A stretch of 64,000 bases of DNA. Origin: Rothia santali (lineage in GTDB: Bacteria > Actinomycetota > Actinomycetes > Actinomycetales > Micrococcaceae). The notes under the pieces are model-generated. The model searched no databases. It saw only the letters and a program-made list of their open reading frames with translations, and was not told the DNA's origin. This document shows, one piece after another, positions 8,539 through 16,384 of this stretch; within the stretch, counting starts at the first letter, position 1; every line of letters starts with the position of its first letter. The translations under genes were made by a program, and so were the position numbers. Location of the stretch: contig NZ_JANAFB010000006.1 in the NCBI RefSeq assembly GCF_024199905.1, positions 42,897 to 106,896 of the forward strand. Reading direction: 5' to 3'.

Positions 8539-8915
8539 TCCCCGCGCCAACTCTCGTAGATTGGTCATGGAGGTAGAACCCCTCCCCCGCGCGCCGATGA
8601 GGCATGAGGGCACATGCGCTTGCTCGCGCAGGGAAGGGGTCGTATTAGTCTCTCGAGCGCAGAAGCTTCGAAAGAAGATCGGACACTCTCACGGCATCAG
8701 AAATTGCCGGGGTGCTTGCAGGGTCTGGTCGACTAAGACTCTGCCGGATCATGATTGCCCTCATTCCATCGGTAATGATGCAGCTAGGGCGCACTGAACC
8801 AACGGGCAGCGTACTGACCGGTGGATATGGTGGTGATGCGGACTGGTTGACCGCCTCAATTTTGAGTGCAACAACTAGCTACACTCACATATTAGTACCT
8901 ACTAGGCGTTTCGAG
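8539..8915. other. Gene-free stretch
   Basis: No convincing gene in either strand. The right part (about 8840-8930) is AT-rich for this window. No clear terminator or long repeat was seen. Confidence 0.5.
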
Positions 8916-9689
8916 TCAAGTTATATGTCTGACTCGTTCGCAGGGCTGTCGCCATCGGCGATGCTGGCCGAGGGCGACCCCGGCACCAGCATTGAGACGC
9001 CGATGTTTCGCGAAGGGGACCAGGATGAGCGAGATAACCAGGGCGAGCATCGTCAACAACACGACCACCTCACGCACCGGCACCAGATCAGGGTCCACCC
9101 ACGTGAGGATGTAACCGACTGCCATCAGTACCGACATCGCGTACCCGAGCATCAGGCAGAAGTAGCTTGACCTCAGCTTCCGCAGCCGGGGATTTCTCCG
9201 GGCCTTCACGAGCAGGGGCACCATCTGGAAGGCCACCAGCCATAGGCCCATCGTGCTGAACAGCCAGTAGGCGATCCATCCAATCTCACCGATGAACTCG
9301 TCCGCTCCGCGGGAGCTGAATCCGATGCTCAATGAGGCGAAAGAGAGCACCGTTCCGATGGCGGCGGTGATGAACACCCAGTTCCTCAGCAGCAGGGGAA
9401 CCGGTCCACCGCGCAGAAACGGCCGGGAGATCTCCCGGCTCAGGAGGGCATAGACGAGGATGAGCACCAGGTGACTCAGTAGATTGGCGTAGCTCCGCCC
9501 GCCCAGCATGGCGTCGTAGACGGGAAAGACGAAACTCAAAGATACGGTCACGGTGTAGACAACCAAACACTGACAGATCAGAAGAGTCTTCGTCGACCCA
9601 CGCCCCGGGGTCAGTAACCGTACTGCCAGACTGGTGATCAGCCCGCTCAGGAAGATGACGGCCACGTAGTCGGAGAGCGTCATCACCAC
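8916..9689 (-). CDS. Polytopic membrane protein paired with HTH regulator
   Basis: This 257-residue protein has about seven hydrophobic segments and a basic C-terminal tail. The pattern (VFPVYDAMLGGRSYANLLSHLVLILVYALL, followed by evenly spaced helices) resembles the seven-helix domain of the MAB_1171c family of actinobacterial membrane proteins, which are typically encoded next to XRE-type regulators; the usual C-terminal soluble domain is absent here. Its start lies four bases after the stop of the HTH gene, so the two are a two-gene operon. Function is unknown; a sensor or transporter controlled by or controlling the HTH protein is plausible. The TM count is by eye. Confidence 0.55.
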   Translation of the reverse strand: MVMTLSDYVAVIFLSGLITSLAVRLLTPGRGSTKTLLICQCLVVYTVTVSLSFVFPVYDAMLGGRSYANLLSHLVLILVYALLSREISRPFLRGGPVPLLLRNWVFITAAIGTVLSFASLSIGFSSRGADEFIGEIGWIAYWLFSTMGLWLVAFQMVPLLVKARRNPRLRKLRSSYFCLMLGYAMSVLMAVGYILTWVDPDLVPVREVVVLLTMLALVISLILVPFAKHRRLNAGAGVALGQHRRWRQPCERVRHIT

Positions 9690-9693
9690 TCCT

Positions 9694-10455
9694 TTAGTTC
9701 AATGCGCTGTGCTCATCCAGGACTTTCAAATCCTGAAGGTCTCCCTGCAAGTATCTCGCTTGGACTTGGGCGATCTCGAGCAATTGGTCATCGGCGATTC
9801 CCCGGATGGCATCCACCCGTAGGGACTCGGAGTAGCCGGCCTCCTGAGGTTCGATGTACCCGCCAAGGACCAGCCCAAGGACCGGATCGAGCCCAAGAGC
9901 CTGGGCACCTTCGATGATCTCGTCGATGCGGAACTCAGCTGATCCGTTCAGACGCATGCTCATTGGCTTGGTCTTCAGGCCCAGCGCTTCAGCCATGACC
10001 TCCCGTGAGCCACGTGGGGTCGCGACATCCAACCAGATGGCGAACCGGTGGGGGTAGCTGATCCACTCTTCCCCTTGCACCATTTGCGCGTCGTAGACTG
10101 CTGCCCGGCTGATCGCCTGGGGCTGATCTGCCCGCAGCGCCCGATTGCCGATCTCACGGTAGACATATCCGGGGTTCATCGTCGCGGCCAGCACACGAGG
10201 ATCGGGGATGGCTCCCGGTGGTGCGACCTCGGCGAAACGCTGCACGCGGGCCAACTCGCTCAAGGGGTTGTGCCCATAGGCTCGGCTGGCGTGGATGATC
10301 ACCCCAGGGTCGATGCGGTTCTGCTTACGCTGCACGTTCAAGGTGATGTACTTGAAGCCGGCATCGGCGGCGAGGACGCTCCAGGTCCGCGGCTGGCCCA
10401 TCTGGGCGTAGAACTGATCCGCCCACGCCTCGAGCTCGTCCTGGGTCAACCGCAC
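9694..10455 (-). CDS. Helix-turn-helix regulator (XRE-like, divergent)
   Basis: The 253-residue product appears to contain two related helical units. The first (about 1-60, WADQFYAQMGQPRTWSVLAADAG) and second (about 125-200, RFAIWLDVATPRGSREVMAEALG) both have an HTH-like rhythm followed by segments on position and locus (IDPGVIIHASRAYGHNPLSELA; RIDEIIEGAQALGLDPVLGLVLGG). This suggests a tandem HTH protein that arose by internal duplication. It is encoded just upstream of, and nearly overlapping, a seven-helix membrane protein. No peptidase motif (HEXXH) is present. I consider a regulator likely, but the DNA-binding helices need a profile search. Confidence 0.5.
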   Translation of the reverse strand: MRLTQDELEAWADQFYAQMGQPRTWSVLAADAGFKYITLNVQRKQNRIDPGVIIHASRAYGHNPLSELARVQRFAEVAPPGAIPDPRVLAATMNPGYVYREIGNRALRADQPQAISRAAVYDAQMVQGEEWISYPHRFAIWLDVATPRGSREVMAEALGLKTKPMSMRLNGSAEFRIDEIIEGAQALGLDPVLGLVLGGYIEPQEAGYSESLRVDAIRGIADDQLLEIAQVQARYLQGDLQDLKVLDEHSALN

Positions 10456-10557
10456 AGATCAACGCTTTCTAAGAGGGAAGAGGTGGCCGCCTCCAACCTT
10501 AGTCGGATGTCACTTTCGATGGGTATCCCTGACCCCATGCTGTGCCCGGTGGCCGGC

Positions 10558-11889
10558 TTACTCGACCCTCAATCCACCCTCCAGCCCGTCACCGTTTTCG
10601 ATCTGCCCTACTCGTGCAAACCGCCCCCAGATCGACCGCAGCTTGCCCCCTGCCGTCTCAGCACGGGTAATTTCAGCGTCGGTTTCCACCGGTAGCAGGG
10701 GCGAACCCCTCCAGGTCTCGTTACCCGGACCGCCGAACAGCAGCGGCAGCTCGGCCATGTGGATGGCCGCCGTGGCCGGCGTCGGGGTCCAGGAGAAGCG
10801 GTAGTACGCACTCGACGCCGCCGCGGACCTCAGCGCCCGGGACAGCCTCCGCGAGGCGCCCGAGAAGATCCCGTAGGTGGTGGGGCGGACCAGCAGCAGG
10901 CGCACCCACCGCGCCCAGCGCGGGTCGTCGTAGATGCTCTTGATGCCAGGGATGGCGGGCAGGTACATGCCCGACTCGGCGTCGTTGGTCCCGATCAGCA
11001 CGTCCCGGCCCCGCGCGCCGGTGAGGATCTTGGCGCGCTTGGTCCCGGGCCCGGCGAACGGCGCGGCGTCCCACTGGATGCCGAAGGGCATGAAGCCGGA
11101 GCCGTAGAGCCAGGCGGCCTTCTCGATCGCCTGCTGGTACTCGATCAGGGTGGGGGCCGCGTGGGCCGCCGCCTCGGCGTCGAGCTTGGCGGTGACCTTC
11201 GCCCGCAACCGTGCGCTCATGCCCCGGATGCCCAGGGGCGGGCTCTGGGCGATCACGCGGCGGAACAGCCCGTCCGCCGAAGGGGTGCCCATCAGGGACA
11301 GCGCCATGTCCCCGCCGGAGGACTGACCGAACAGGGTCACGTTCTCGGGGTCCCCGCCGAAGGCGCCGATGTGCGCCTGGACCCAGCGCAGCGCCTCCAG
11401 CAGGTCCATGGCGCCGAGGTTCGGCAAGTGGTCCGCGCGGTGCCCGCCGAAGCCGAGATAGCCCAGCCGGTAGGTCGGCTTGACCACCACGACCCGCTGC
11501 TCCTCGACCAGCCAGCGCGGGTCGTAGACGGAGAACTCCGGGTTGGAGTTGGCGTTGCCGCCGCCGTGGATCCACACCATCACCGGAAGCCGCTCCCCCC
11601 GCCGGGCCGACTCGGGAGCCGTCACGGAGAGGAACTGGCACCGCGGGTCCTGGCCGATGTGCTCGGGAAACCCGCCGAGCAGGGTCTCGAGCATGACCGA
11701 GCTGGTCTGCGGGGACGCCGGCGGGTGCTCGACCTGGATCACATCCGCTTCCCGACTTGCTGCGGTGAGAGCTCGCGGCACACCTTGCGGCTCTGCCAGG
11801 GCATATCGAACACCCTGAAATCTCGTGACTTCACCATCTGCGCGTCCGGTGATCCCACCGATGGGCAGTTCGACCTGTTGCACGGCCAC
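10558..11889 (-). CDS. Type-B carboxylesterase
   Basis: This 443-residue alpha/beta hydrolase belongs to the carboxylesterase type-B family. Visible landmarks are the oxyanion loop WIHGGGNANSN (about 106-116), the nucleophile elbow GQSSGG with Ser190, the acidic residue Glu305 in GTNDAESG, and the histidine His377 in AAIHMAELPLLFGG. It lacks a signal peptide and should act in the cytoplasm on esters of unknown structure. It starts with GTG. The coding region around 10720-11680 is visibly more GC-rich than its flanks, so it may have a separate origin. It stands alone with no regulator nearby. An esterase could serve downstream of the Baeyer-Villiger enzyme elsewhere in the window, but there is no direct link. 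Confidence 0.8.
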   Translation of the reverse strand: MAVQQVELPIGGITGRADGEVTRFQGVRYALAEPQGVPRALTAASREADVIQVEHPPASPQTSSVMLETLLGGFPEHIGQDPRCQFLSVTAPESARRGERLPVMVWIHGGGNANSNPEFSVYDPRWLVEEQRVVVVKPTYRLGYLGFGGHRADHLPNLGAMDLLEALRWVQAHIGAFGGDPENVTLFGQSSGGDMALSLMGTPSADGLFRRVIAQSPPLGIRGMSARLRAKVTAKLDAEAAAHAAPTLIEYQQAIEKAAWLYGSGFMPFGIQWDAAPFAGPGTKRAKILTGARGRDVLIGTNDAESGMYLPAIPGIKSIYDDPRWARWVRLLLVRPTTYGIFSGASRRLSRALRSAAASSAYYRFSWTPTPATAAIHMAELPLLFGGPGNETWRGSPLLPVETDAEITRAETAGGKLRSIWGRFARVGQIENGDGLEGGLRVE

Positions 11890-12054
11890 CTAGAAACCCT
11901 CGCAATCATCTGAGAATACCCCCTATCCAGGGACTACTGGACCCAAAGTACCCGCCCTTGAGCCCAAGGCTTCGAGATGCACGATCTGGGATTATTCGTG
12001 CCTTGAGCGTGGCGTGGGGTGTGAAGTGGGGACGCTTATGCCATGATAGGCGAC

Positions 12055-12249
12055 ATGGCAACAACGTATGCATCTCGCACATCGGGGCGAACGGCTAAGA
12101 AGACTCGACTTGAGCAGCCGGTCGCCGAACGGCTGGCACAGTGTGCCCGAGAGGCTGGTCTGTCTGAGTCTGCGTTTATTGCCCAAATCATCGGAAGAGC
12201 TGTCGGAGTGGAAGGTCAGTCCGAGCTTGATCTGAAACAAGCCAGTTAA
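12055..12249 (+). CDS. Small ribbon-helix-helix protein upstream of rep
   Basis: A 64-residue basic protein (ATG 12055; ATG 12043 is an alternative). The part PVAERLAQCAREAGLSESAFIAQIIGRAV is a good match to the helix-turn-helix core of CopG/Arc-type ribbon-helix-helix proteins. Located directly upstream of the replication gene and followed by its own terminator, it may be the copy-control repressor of rep, as CopG-type proteins often are in plasmids. That role is inferred from position. Confidence 0.6.
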   Translation: MATTYASRTSGRTAKKTRLEQPVAERLAQCAREAGLSESAFIAQIIGRAVGVEGQSELDLKQAS

Positions 12250-12255
12250 AATACT

Positions 12256-12283
12256 GGCGGCCCCTCCGCCAAGAGGGACCGCC
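12256..12283 (+). terminator. Hairpin after the RHH gene
   Basis: GGCGGCCCCTC and GAGGGACCGCC pair over 11 bases with one mismatch and a six-base loop. It begins seven bases after the RHH stop. The downstream tract is only moderately T-rich, so it may be an attenuator ahead of rep. Confidence 0.55.
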
Positions 12284-12295
12284 ATTCGTCATATG

Positions 12296-12330
12296 TGAAT
12301 CCCGCTGTCGACCAAAACTGCCGGGATTCA
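12296..12330. repeat. Inverted repeat in candidate replication origin region
   Basis: TGAATCCCG and CGGGATTCA form perfect nine-base arms around a 17-base spacer, 43 bases ahead of rep. Just downstream CTCGTTGT and TTCGTTGT form a near-direct repeat (12342-12374). In pAL5000/ColE2-type plasmids the origin lies close to rep, so this 12284-12372 stretch is the best origin candidate, unproven. Confidence 0.35.
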
Positions 12331-12372
12331 AGAACCAGGAGACTCGTTGTATAAGCGATTCCGAGGTTCGTT

Positions 12373-13704
12373 GTGTCCATAGTACCAGGATTCGACGTAC
12401 CCGCCACCCGTTACGCCACGTCGCCTTCGTCTCGCACGCTCAATTCCGGGCGGTCGTCGATGGCCGAAGTGTTGCGTGCTCACCACCGGCTGGTTCGATT
12501 CAGCGGTGGCCACGAGAAGAACCAGGCCCACCTGGTCCGCGGTGACTCTCGCCGCTACCCCTTCATCCAGCTCAACCACCCCGACTGGATGAACTTCATC
12601 TGCGTCGATGTTGATGAGGGGGACGGGCTCGAGCGTCTGCTCTACCCGGGTCTCCCCCGCCCGCACGCGATTGTCACCAACCCGGCCAACGGCCACGCCC
12701 AGGGCTTCTGGATGATCGACCCCGTCTACATCGGTGAGGGTGCCGCTCCGCGACCGCGTCTGTTCTTCGAGGCCGTGCGCAATGCCTTGACCAACGCTGC
12801 CGGCGGTGATCCGCACTTCACCGGGCACCTGGTGCGCAACCCTTTCGCCCACTCCCCCGCTGGCGAGGTCACCTACTCCAGGCGCGCTGAGCCGTGGGCG
12901 CTGCGAGATCTTAAGAAGCACCTGACGGAGTTCGTCGATCCCGCCCTTGAAGCGTTGGGATACGTCGATGAGCAGCCGAAACTGTGGAACCCCGTGCCGG
13001 GCGGCCGTGCGCACACGCAAGTCGATCGTGCGCTCACCGAGCACGCCGAGGACCGGGCGCTCGGCCGAAACTGCGCGGTGTTCTATGCGACCCGGACCAG
13101 GCTGTGGAAGATCCACCGTGACGGCCGGCGGGTCGAGGAGCACGCGCACGCGATCGCCCACCAGATCAACTCCGAACTGCCAGCACCACTCGGGGGCCGC
13201 GAGGTCGATGGGATCGCCGCCTCCGCCATCCGGCAGGTCCACCGCGGCAAAGGCCGACAACGGGTGGCCACGGATGCCCCCGACGCGTACCTATCGGCCC
13301 TGGGACGTCGTGGCGGCCGGGCTCGAACTGCACCCAAGCTGGTCGCCGCGGTGGCCAATCTCGAGGTTGCGCGCGAGAAAGTCTCCGAGCGGGCGCTTGA
13401 GCGTGCCCGTGAGGCTGCGCGCCTACGTCGACGGGGCGAAGTTGCCTCGGCGATCGCGAGAGCCCTGGAATGCGATGTGAGGACGGTACGGCGCTACTTC
13501 CGACGGGCCGCAGAGTGGGCCCAGGCACTCCTGCGTGAGCGCTCCCTCCAGGGGGGTGACACCGCCCAAGCAACAGGTAGTCATAGGACTCCCCCGAGCC
13601 TCCAGTTCACTACCGCTTGGAACCTCTCCCCCGGCGTATCCGTCGCCCCACTCGGTCCCGACTGGGTGCTCCCTAAATCTAGACCGCAAGGACGACTGGC
13701 ATGA
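12373..13704 (+). CDS. Plasmid replication initiation protein (pAL5000/ColE2 type)
   Basis: This 443-residue protein fits the actinobacterial RepA family: an N-terminal replicase/primase-like domain (about 25-175, with LINHPDW-like WMNFICVDVDEGDG and HAIVTNPANGHAQGFWMIDPVY), a PriCT-type middle segment (about 215-290), and a C-terminal helix-turn-helix (about 355-400, GEVASAIARALECDVRTVRRYFRR broken here by the usual turn). Such proteins bind the origin and prime leading-strand synthesis. GTG 12373 is preceded by CGAGG at good spacing. Its TGA overlaps the ATG of the next gene (ATGA). This is the strongest evidence that the window is plasmid DNA. Confidence 0.85.
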   Translation: MSIVPGFDVPATRYATSPSSRTLNSGRSSMAEVLRAHHRLVRFSGGHEKNQAHLVRGDSRRYPFIQLNHPDWMNFICVDVDEGDGLERLLYPGLPRPHAIVTNPANGHAQGFWMIDPVYIGEGAAPRPRLFFEAVRNALTNAAGGDPHFTGHLVRNPFAHSPAGEVTYSRRAEPWALRDLKKHLTEFVDPALEALGYVDEQPKLWNPVPGGRAHTQVDRALTEHAEDRALGRNCAVFYATRTRLWKIHRDGRRVEEHAHAIAHQINSELPAPLGGREVDGIAASAIRQVHRGKGRQRVATDAPDAYLSALGRRGGRARTAPKLVAAVANLEVAREKVSERALERAREAARLRRRGEVASAIARALECDVRTVRRYFRRAAEWAQALLRERSLQGGDTAQATGSHRTPPSLQFTTAWNLSPGVSVAPLGPDWVLPKSRPQGRLA

Positions 13705-14170
13705 ACCCCTCGCCCTATGCCCCGTTCCTCCTTCACCGGCCTCAACGTACCGTCCGGCGCTGGCTCCTCCCCCTTCTTGCCGGCGTGGGGGACTTCTTCT
13801 CGGCATCCTCGTGATGGTCCCGGCCGCGGTTGGTAACTCTGAGCCCACCGAACCGCTCGATGCAGTGAAGATCTGCGGTCTTGAGAATCGCCAGTCGGCC
13901 AACCTCGGCGCCGGCAACTCGAGTCGGGATCTGTTCCTCTCCTGGGACACCCCCGACTCGGTGAAGTACTACGAAAACCGTGGCCACGAGCTGTCCGACA
14001 TCGACCAGGCCGATGCGACCTGTGTGCTCGAAAAGATTGGAGCCACGGCGCAAGATCTGACCGCCCTGAGCCAGGCTGGTGAGCAGCCCACGGTGATCAT
14101 CAACGGCCGACAGGTCCTCCGGACCGACAGCGATCTCGGGGTCATGGTCCGAATCAAGCTGGCCGTGTAG
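13701..14170 (+). CDS. Small membrane/exported protein, frameshifted in a G run
   Basis: The gene starts at ATG 13701, overlapping the Rep stop. In that frame it reads MNPSPYAPFLLHRPQRTV and RRWLLPLLAGVG, then hits a stop 37 codons in. Moving one base at the five-G run 13787-13791 joins it smoothly to LLLGILVMVPAAVGNSEPT and an open frame to 14170. One missing G (six needed) therefore restores a 157-residue protein with one membrane helix (about 21-42) and an outer domain containing two cysteines (ICGLE, ATCVLEK). No family is recognised. The lesion is either a real frameshift, a programmed -1 slip, or a homopolymer sequencing error. Confidence 0.55.
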
Positions 14171-14171
14171 A

Positions 14172-14232
14172 CAGAAACCAGAAAACCCCTTACCAGGAAC
14201 ACGCATTCTGGCAAGGGGTCTTCTGGTTTCTG
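14172..14232. terminator. Long hairpin between convergent genes, built on partition iterons
   Basis: Arms of 25 bases (14172-14196 and 14208-14232) match except at two positions, with an 11-base loop. On the minus-strand RNA both differences become G-U pairs. It lies between the 3' ends of the exported-protein gene and the RHH partition gene. Each arm carries the AGAAACC iteron of the par region. Confidence 0.65.
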
Positions 14233-14240
14233 GGAAACAG

Positions 14241-14501
14241 CTAACTGGTTTCTGGTGGGAACTTGACGTCGATCGCCTGGCTGACCAGGTCGGAGAGCGT
14301 CACCTTGACCCCGGCCTTGCGCAGCCTCCGCTTCTCCTGCCGGAGTCGCTCGTGCTGCTCTACAGGCAGGATGTAAGTGACCTTCTCCGTCTCGACGCCA
14401 TCGTCGATGGGGCGATATGCCTGCTCCATGTCGGCCTCGGCGGTGACACCGTGTGACTTCATGCGATCAAGCTTGCTGGGGCGGTTTAGATTCGGGCTCA
14501 T
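14241..14501 (-). CDS. Ribbon-helix-helix centromere-binding partition protein (ParG/ParB-like)
   Basis: This 86-residue protein has a flexible N-terminus (about 1-38) and a C-terminal ribbon-helix-helix domain: strand KVTYILPVEQHERLRQE, then helices through TLSDLVSQAIDVKF. A mobile tail plus RHH fold is the layout of ParG/Omega-type partners of small ParA ATPases. Its ATG overlaps the parA stop (ATGA), and AGAAACC iterons lie both upstream of parA and downstream of this gene. It should bind these iterons to form the partition complex and repress the operon. Confidence 0.75.
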   Translation of the reverse strand: MSPNLNRPSKLDRMKSHGVTAEADMEQAYRPIDDGVETEKVTYILPVEQHERLRQEKRRLRKAGVKVTLSDLVSQAIDVKFPPETS

Positions 14502-15091
14502 CGCTTCATCTCCATCAGGTCGAGCATTTCGGTGGTGATGCTGCTGAATCCGCCGATCTTCTTGGGGTTGGTGCCCGGCAGGTCGCGGTACGATTCCAGC
14601 TCCTTCACCGTCGTGTCGAACACCGCGACCTCAGCCCCCTCGAGTGCTTCGACCAGATCCCGATATTTCCGGGTGCGCGTGTTCACCCGAGACGGCAAAA
14701 CGATGGCGGGCACGTTGCCCATGCTGGCCAGAGTGCTCCACATGCGATCGACGTCCAGCCAGCTCGAACCGGTGGGGATGATGACCATGTCTGACCGCCG
14801 GACGGCCGGCGTCTGAATCCCAGCCTCACCCGGGGGCGTGTCGATGATAAGGACCTCCGCCTCGGGCTTGCGGGACTTGAGCGTGGCGATGTTGGCCGGC
14901 GTGACCTTGAACGGCAACGGGTCTCCCTCCTCCGAAGCCATTTCCGCCCAGGTTGTTGCGGACGCCTGCGGGTCTGCGTCCCAGACCTCCACGACGTAGC
15001 CCCGTCGCGAGAGCGATGTGGCGATGAGCATCGAGGCGGTGGTCTTGCCGACCCCGCCCTTCGAGGATAGAAGCGTTACTGTGAGAGCCAT
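14498..15091 (-). CDS. parA: ParA-family plasmid partition ATPase
   Basis: This 197-residue ATPase has the deviant Walker A motif SSKGGVGKTTAS (Lys11 and Lys16), the Walker A' DADPQASATTW (about 39-49) and Walker B LIIDTPPG (about 84-91). No N-terminal DNA-binding domain is present, so it is a type Ib-like short ParA, whose operon is usually autoregulated by the partner RHH protein. The small RHH gene follows with an ATGA overlap. Together with the iterons at 15103-15140 this is a complete partition locus that keeps the plasmid in dividing cells. Confidence 0.9.
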   Translation of the reverse strand: MALTVTLLSSKGGVGKTTASMLIATSLSRRGYVVEVWDADPQASATTWAEMASEEGDPLPFKVTPANIATLKSRKPEAEVLIIDTPPGEAGIQTPAVRRSDMVIIPTGSSWLDVDRMWSTLASMGNVPAIVLPSRVNTRTRKYRDLVEALEGAEVAVFDTTVKELESYRDLPGTNPKKIGGFSSITTEMLDLMEMKR

Positions 15092-15102
15092 GAGGCCAGC
15101 TT

Positions 15103-15160
15103 ACCAGAAACCATATTACATTTTCTAGAAACCAGAAACCAGAAAACATAAAATGTTTTC
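15103..15160. promoter_or_regulatory. Partition site/operator upstream of parA
   Basis: AGAAACC occurs at 15106-15112, 15127-15133 and 15134-15140 in the same direction, the last two in tandem, followed by the degenerate AGAAAAC. An inverted repeat GAAAACAT-AAA-ATGTTTTC (15142-15160) adjoins them. The site is just upstream of parA and is very AT-rich, fitting an RHH-bound centromere that overlaps the par promoter. Confidence 0.6.
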
Positions 15161-15173
15161 CAGGATACAGAAA

Positions 15174-15218
15174 AAGCCCCCTCCCCGCCGGACATCACGT
15201 CCAGTAGGGAGGGGGCTT
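15174..15218 (-). terminator. Rho-independent terminator of the holin-like gene
   Basis: AAGCCCCCTCCC and GGGAGGGGGCTT pair perfectly over 12 bases. Read on the minus strand the stem is followed by a run of T, just after the stop of the holin-like gene. Confidence 0.85.
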
Positions 15219-15222
15219 GTCG

Positions 15223-15624
15223 TTAGGCCGTGTGGCGGCCATCGTAGGGGGCGGCCACGGTCAGGTTCTCCAGCTCGTCGGAGCCGACGGGCTCATCGGT
15301 CAGCGGGGCGTCGGGCACGGTGGCTCCGGTCTCGGCGACCTCGGGCTCACGGTTGTCGGCCTCGTAGTCCGACTCGATCATCGGCAGGTCCTCGTCGACC
15401 TGAGTGACCGGGGGAGTGGGCTTGCCGTTGAGCACGTTCGCGGCCGCAGTGAAGCCCAGGGCGGTACCGACGTAGGCGTAGGCGTTCAGGGCCGCGTCCA
15501 CCCACTCGGGGCCGGCGCCGCCGTAGATGACCTGGATGGTACCGAGCACGGCGCCGATGACGGCGAAGGCTGCGTAGACGGGCTTGCGGTACTGGTCGGG
15601 GATGATCTCGTTGAGAAGGTTCAA
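15223..15624 (-). CDS. Phage holin-like membrane protein
   Basis: This 133-residue protein begins MNLLNEIIPDQYRKPVYAAF and has two or three membrane helices in its first 70 residues (AFAVIGAVLGTIQVIYGG, AYAYVGTALGFTAAANVLNG), then an acidic, Pro/Thr-rich soluble tail. Short proteins of this form are found as holin-like membrane proteins in actinobacteriophages and on plasmids or prophages. It is followed by a strong terminator and preceded ten bases upstream by a second phage-like gene. No lysin is seen next to it. A generic small membrane protein is the alternative. Confidence 0.5.
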   Translation of the reverse strand: MNLLNEIIPDQYRKPVYAAFAVIGAVLGTIQVIYGGAGPEWVDAALNAYAYVGTALGFTAAANVLNGKPTPPVTQVDEDLPMIESDYEADNREPEVAETGATVPDAPLTDEPVGSDELENLTVAAPYDGRHTA

Positions 15625-15633
15625 GGGGTCTCC

Positions 15634-16350
15634 TTAGTTGAAGTCGTAGTTGCGCTTGGCGTCGGCTTCCCACTCAGTACGCCGAGCCTGGCCGTCCTCG
15701 GCCTTCTTGTAGCTCAGGAGCTTGCGCATCTTCCCGCCGAGGCGGCCGTCGGAGATGACGCCGGGGGTGCCGATCCGCAGCATGTTGAACAGGTAGCGGA
15801 CCATCTTCTTGGTGTTCCAGGTGTTCCGGTTGATGTCCTTGAGCAGGTGGATCACGCCGCGCTCGAGGGTGCCCGGCTTGCCGCTGTAGGAGAAGCGGTC
15901 GAAGATGCCGCCGCGGACGATGCCGAGGGTGCGCTCCATCCGGTCCATCTGGGCCTTGAGCTGGTCGTATTCGTGGGACATGAGTTCAAGCTCCTTCTGC
16001 CCGGCCACGACGGCGGGCTTGTATGCGCGCATGAAGGCGAGGGTGTCGACGCGCCCGTAGTAGCCGCCTTCACCGGGGTAGGTGTTGTTCCAGTTGGTCG
16101 GAACGGGGATGACCTCCCCGCAGAGGTGGGGACCAGCCAAGCTGAACCTGACGATGCTCTGGCCGCTGCTGAGTAGATCGTCGATGATCAGGCGGGTAGA
16201 TGAATAGGAAGGTTTAGTCGCCGATGACCGGGAGAATCTCGGTGTCGGCGATTTCTCCGCCAGATTGAAGGGCTCGTAGGACCCGGCATGGATCTCCAGA
16301 TTCTTTGCGTCCGCTTTGTTGAGAGGGGGGGGGCAAGTCGTTTCGGGCAT
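15634..16350 (-). CDS. Phage-like protein with coiled coil, N-terminus uncertain
   Basis: The 238-residue frame has a convincing C-terminal part from about residue 70: GEVIPVPTNWNNTYPGEGG, a helical segment with heptad character (QKELELMSHEYDQLKAQM), then a basic tail. I do not recognise a family, but it precedes a holin-like gene, so a phage tail or lysis-module origin is plausible. The N-terminus is doubtful: a nine-G run (16325-16333) falls at its first codons, and an alternative frame upstream (MHNHTLAITPLTEWALLND, about 16330-16432) reads more naturally into DAKNLEIHAGSYEPFNLA. One or two frameshifts probably affect the true gene start. Confidence 0.4.
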   Translation of the reverse strand: MPETTCPPPLNKADAKNLEIHAGSYEPFNLAEKSPTPRFSRSSATKPSYSSTRLIIDDLLSSGQSIVRFSLAGPHLCGEVIPVPTNWNNTYPGEGGYYGRVDTLAFMRAYKPAVVAGQKELELMSHEYDQLKAQMDRMERTLGIVRGGIFDRFSYSGKPGTLERGVIHLLKDINRNTWNTKKMVRYLFNMLRIGTPGVISDGRLGGKMRKLLSYKKAEDGQARRTEWEADAKRNYDFN

Positions 16351-16384
16351 TGTGCTCCCACAAATCGATGCAGGGATCGTTCAG

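Noticed and set aside
8712..9170. 152-codon plus-strand frame overlapping the multi-TM gene
   Set aside because: No motif and mostly antisense to the supported membrane protein.
13535..13700. Earlier start for the exported protein inside rep
   Set aside because: It overlaps the Rep coding sequence in another frame; ATG 13701 overlapping the Rep stop plus a one-base slip explains the gene better.
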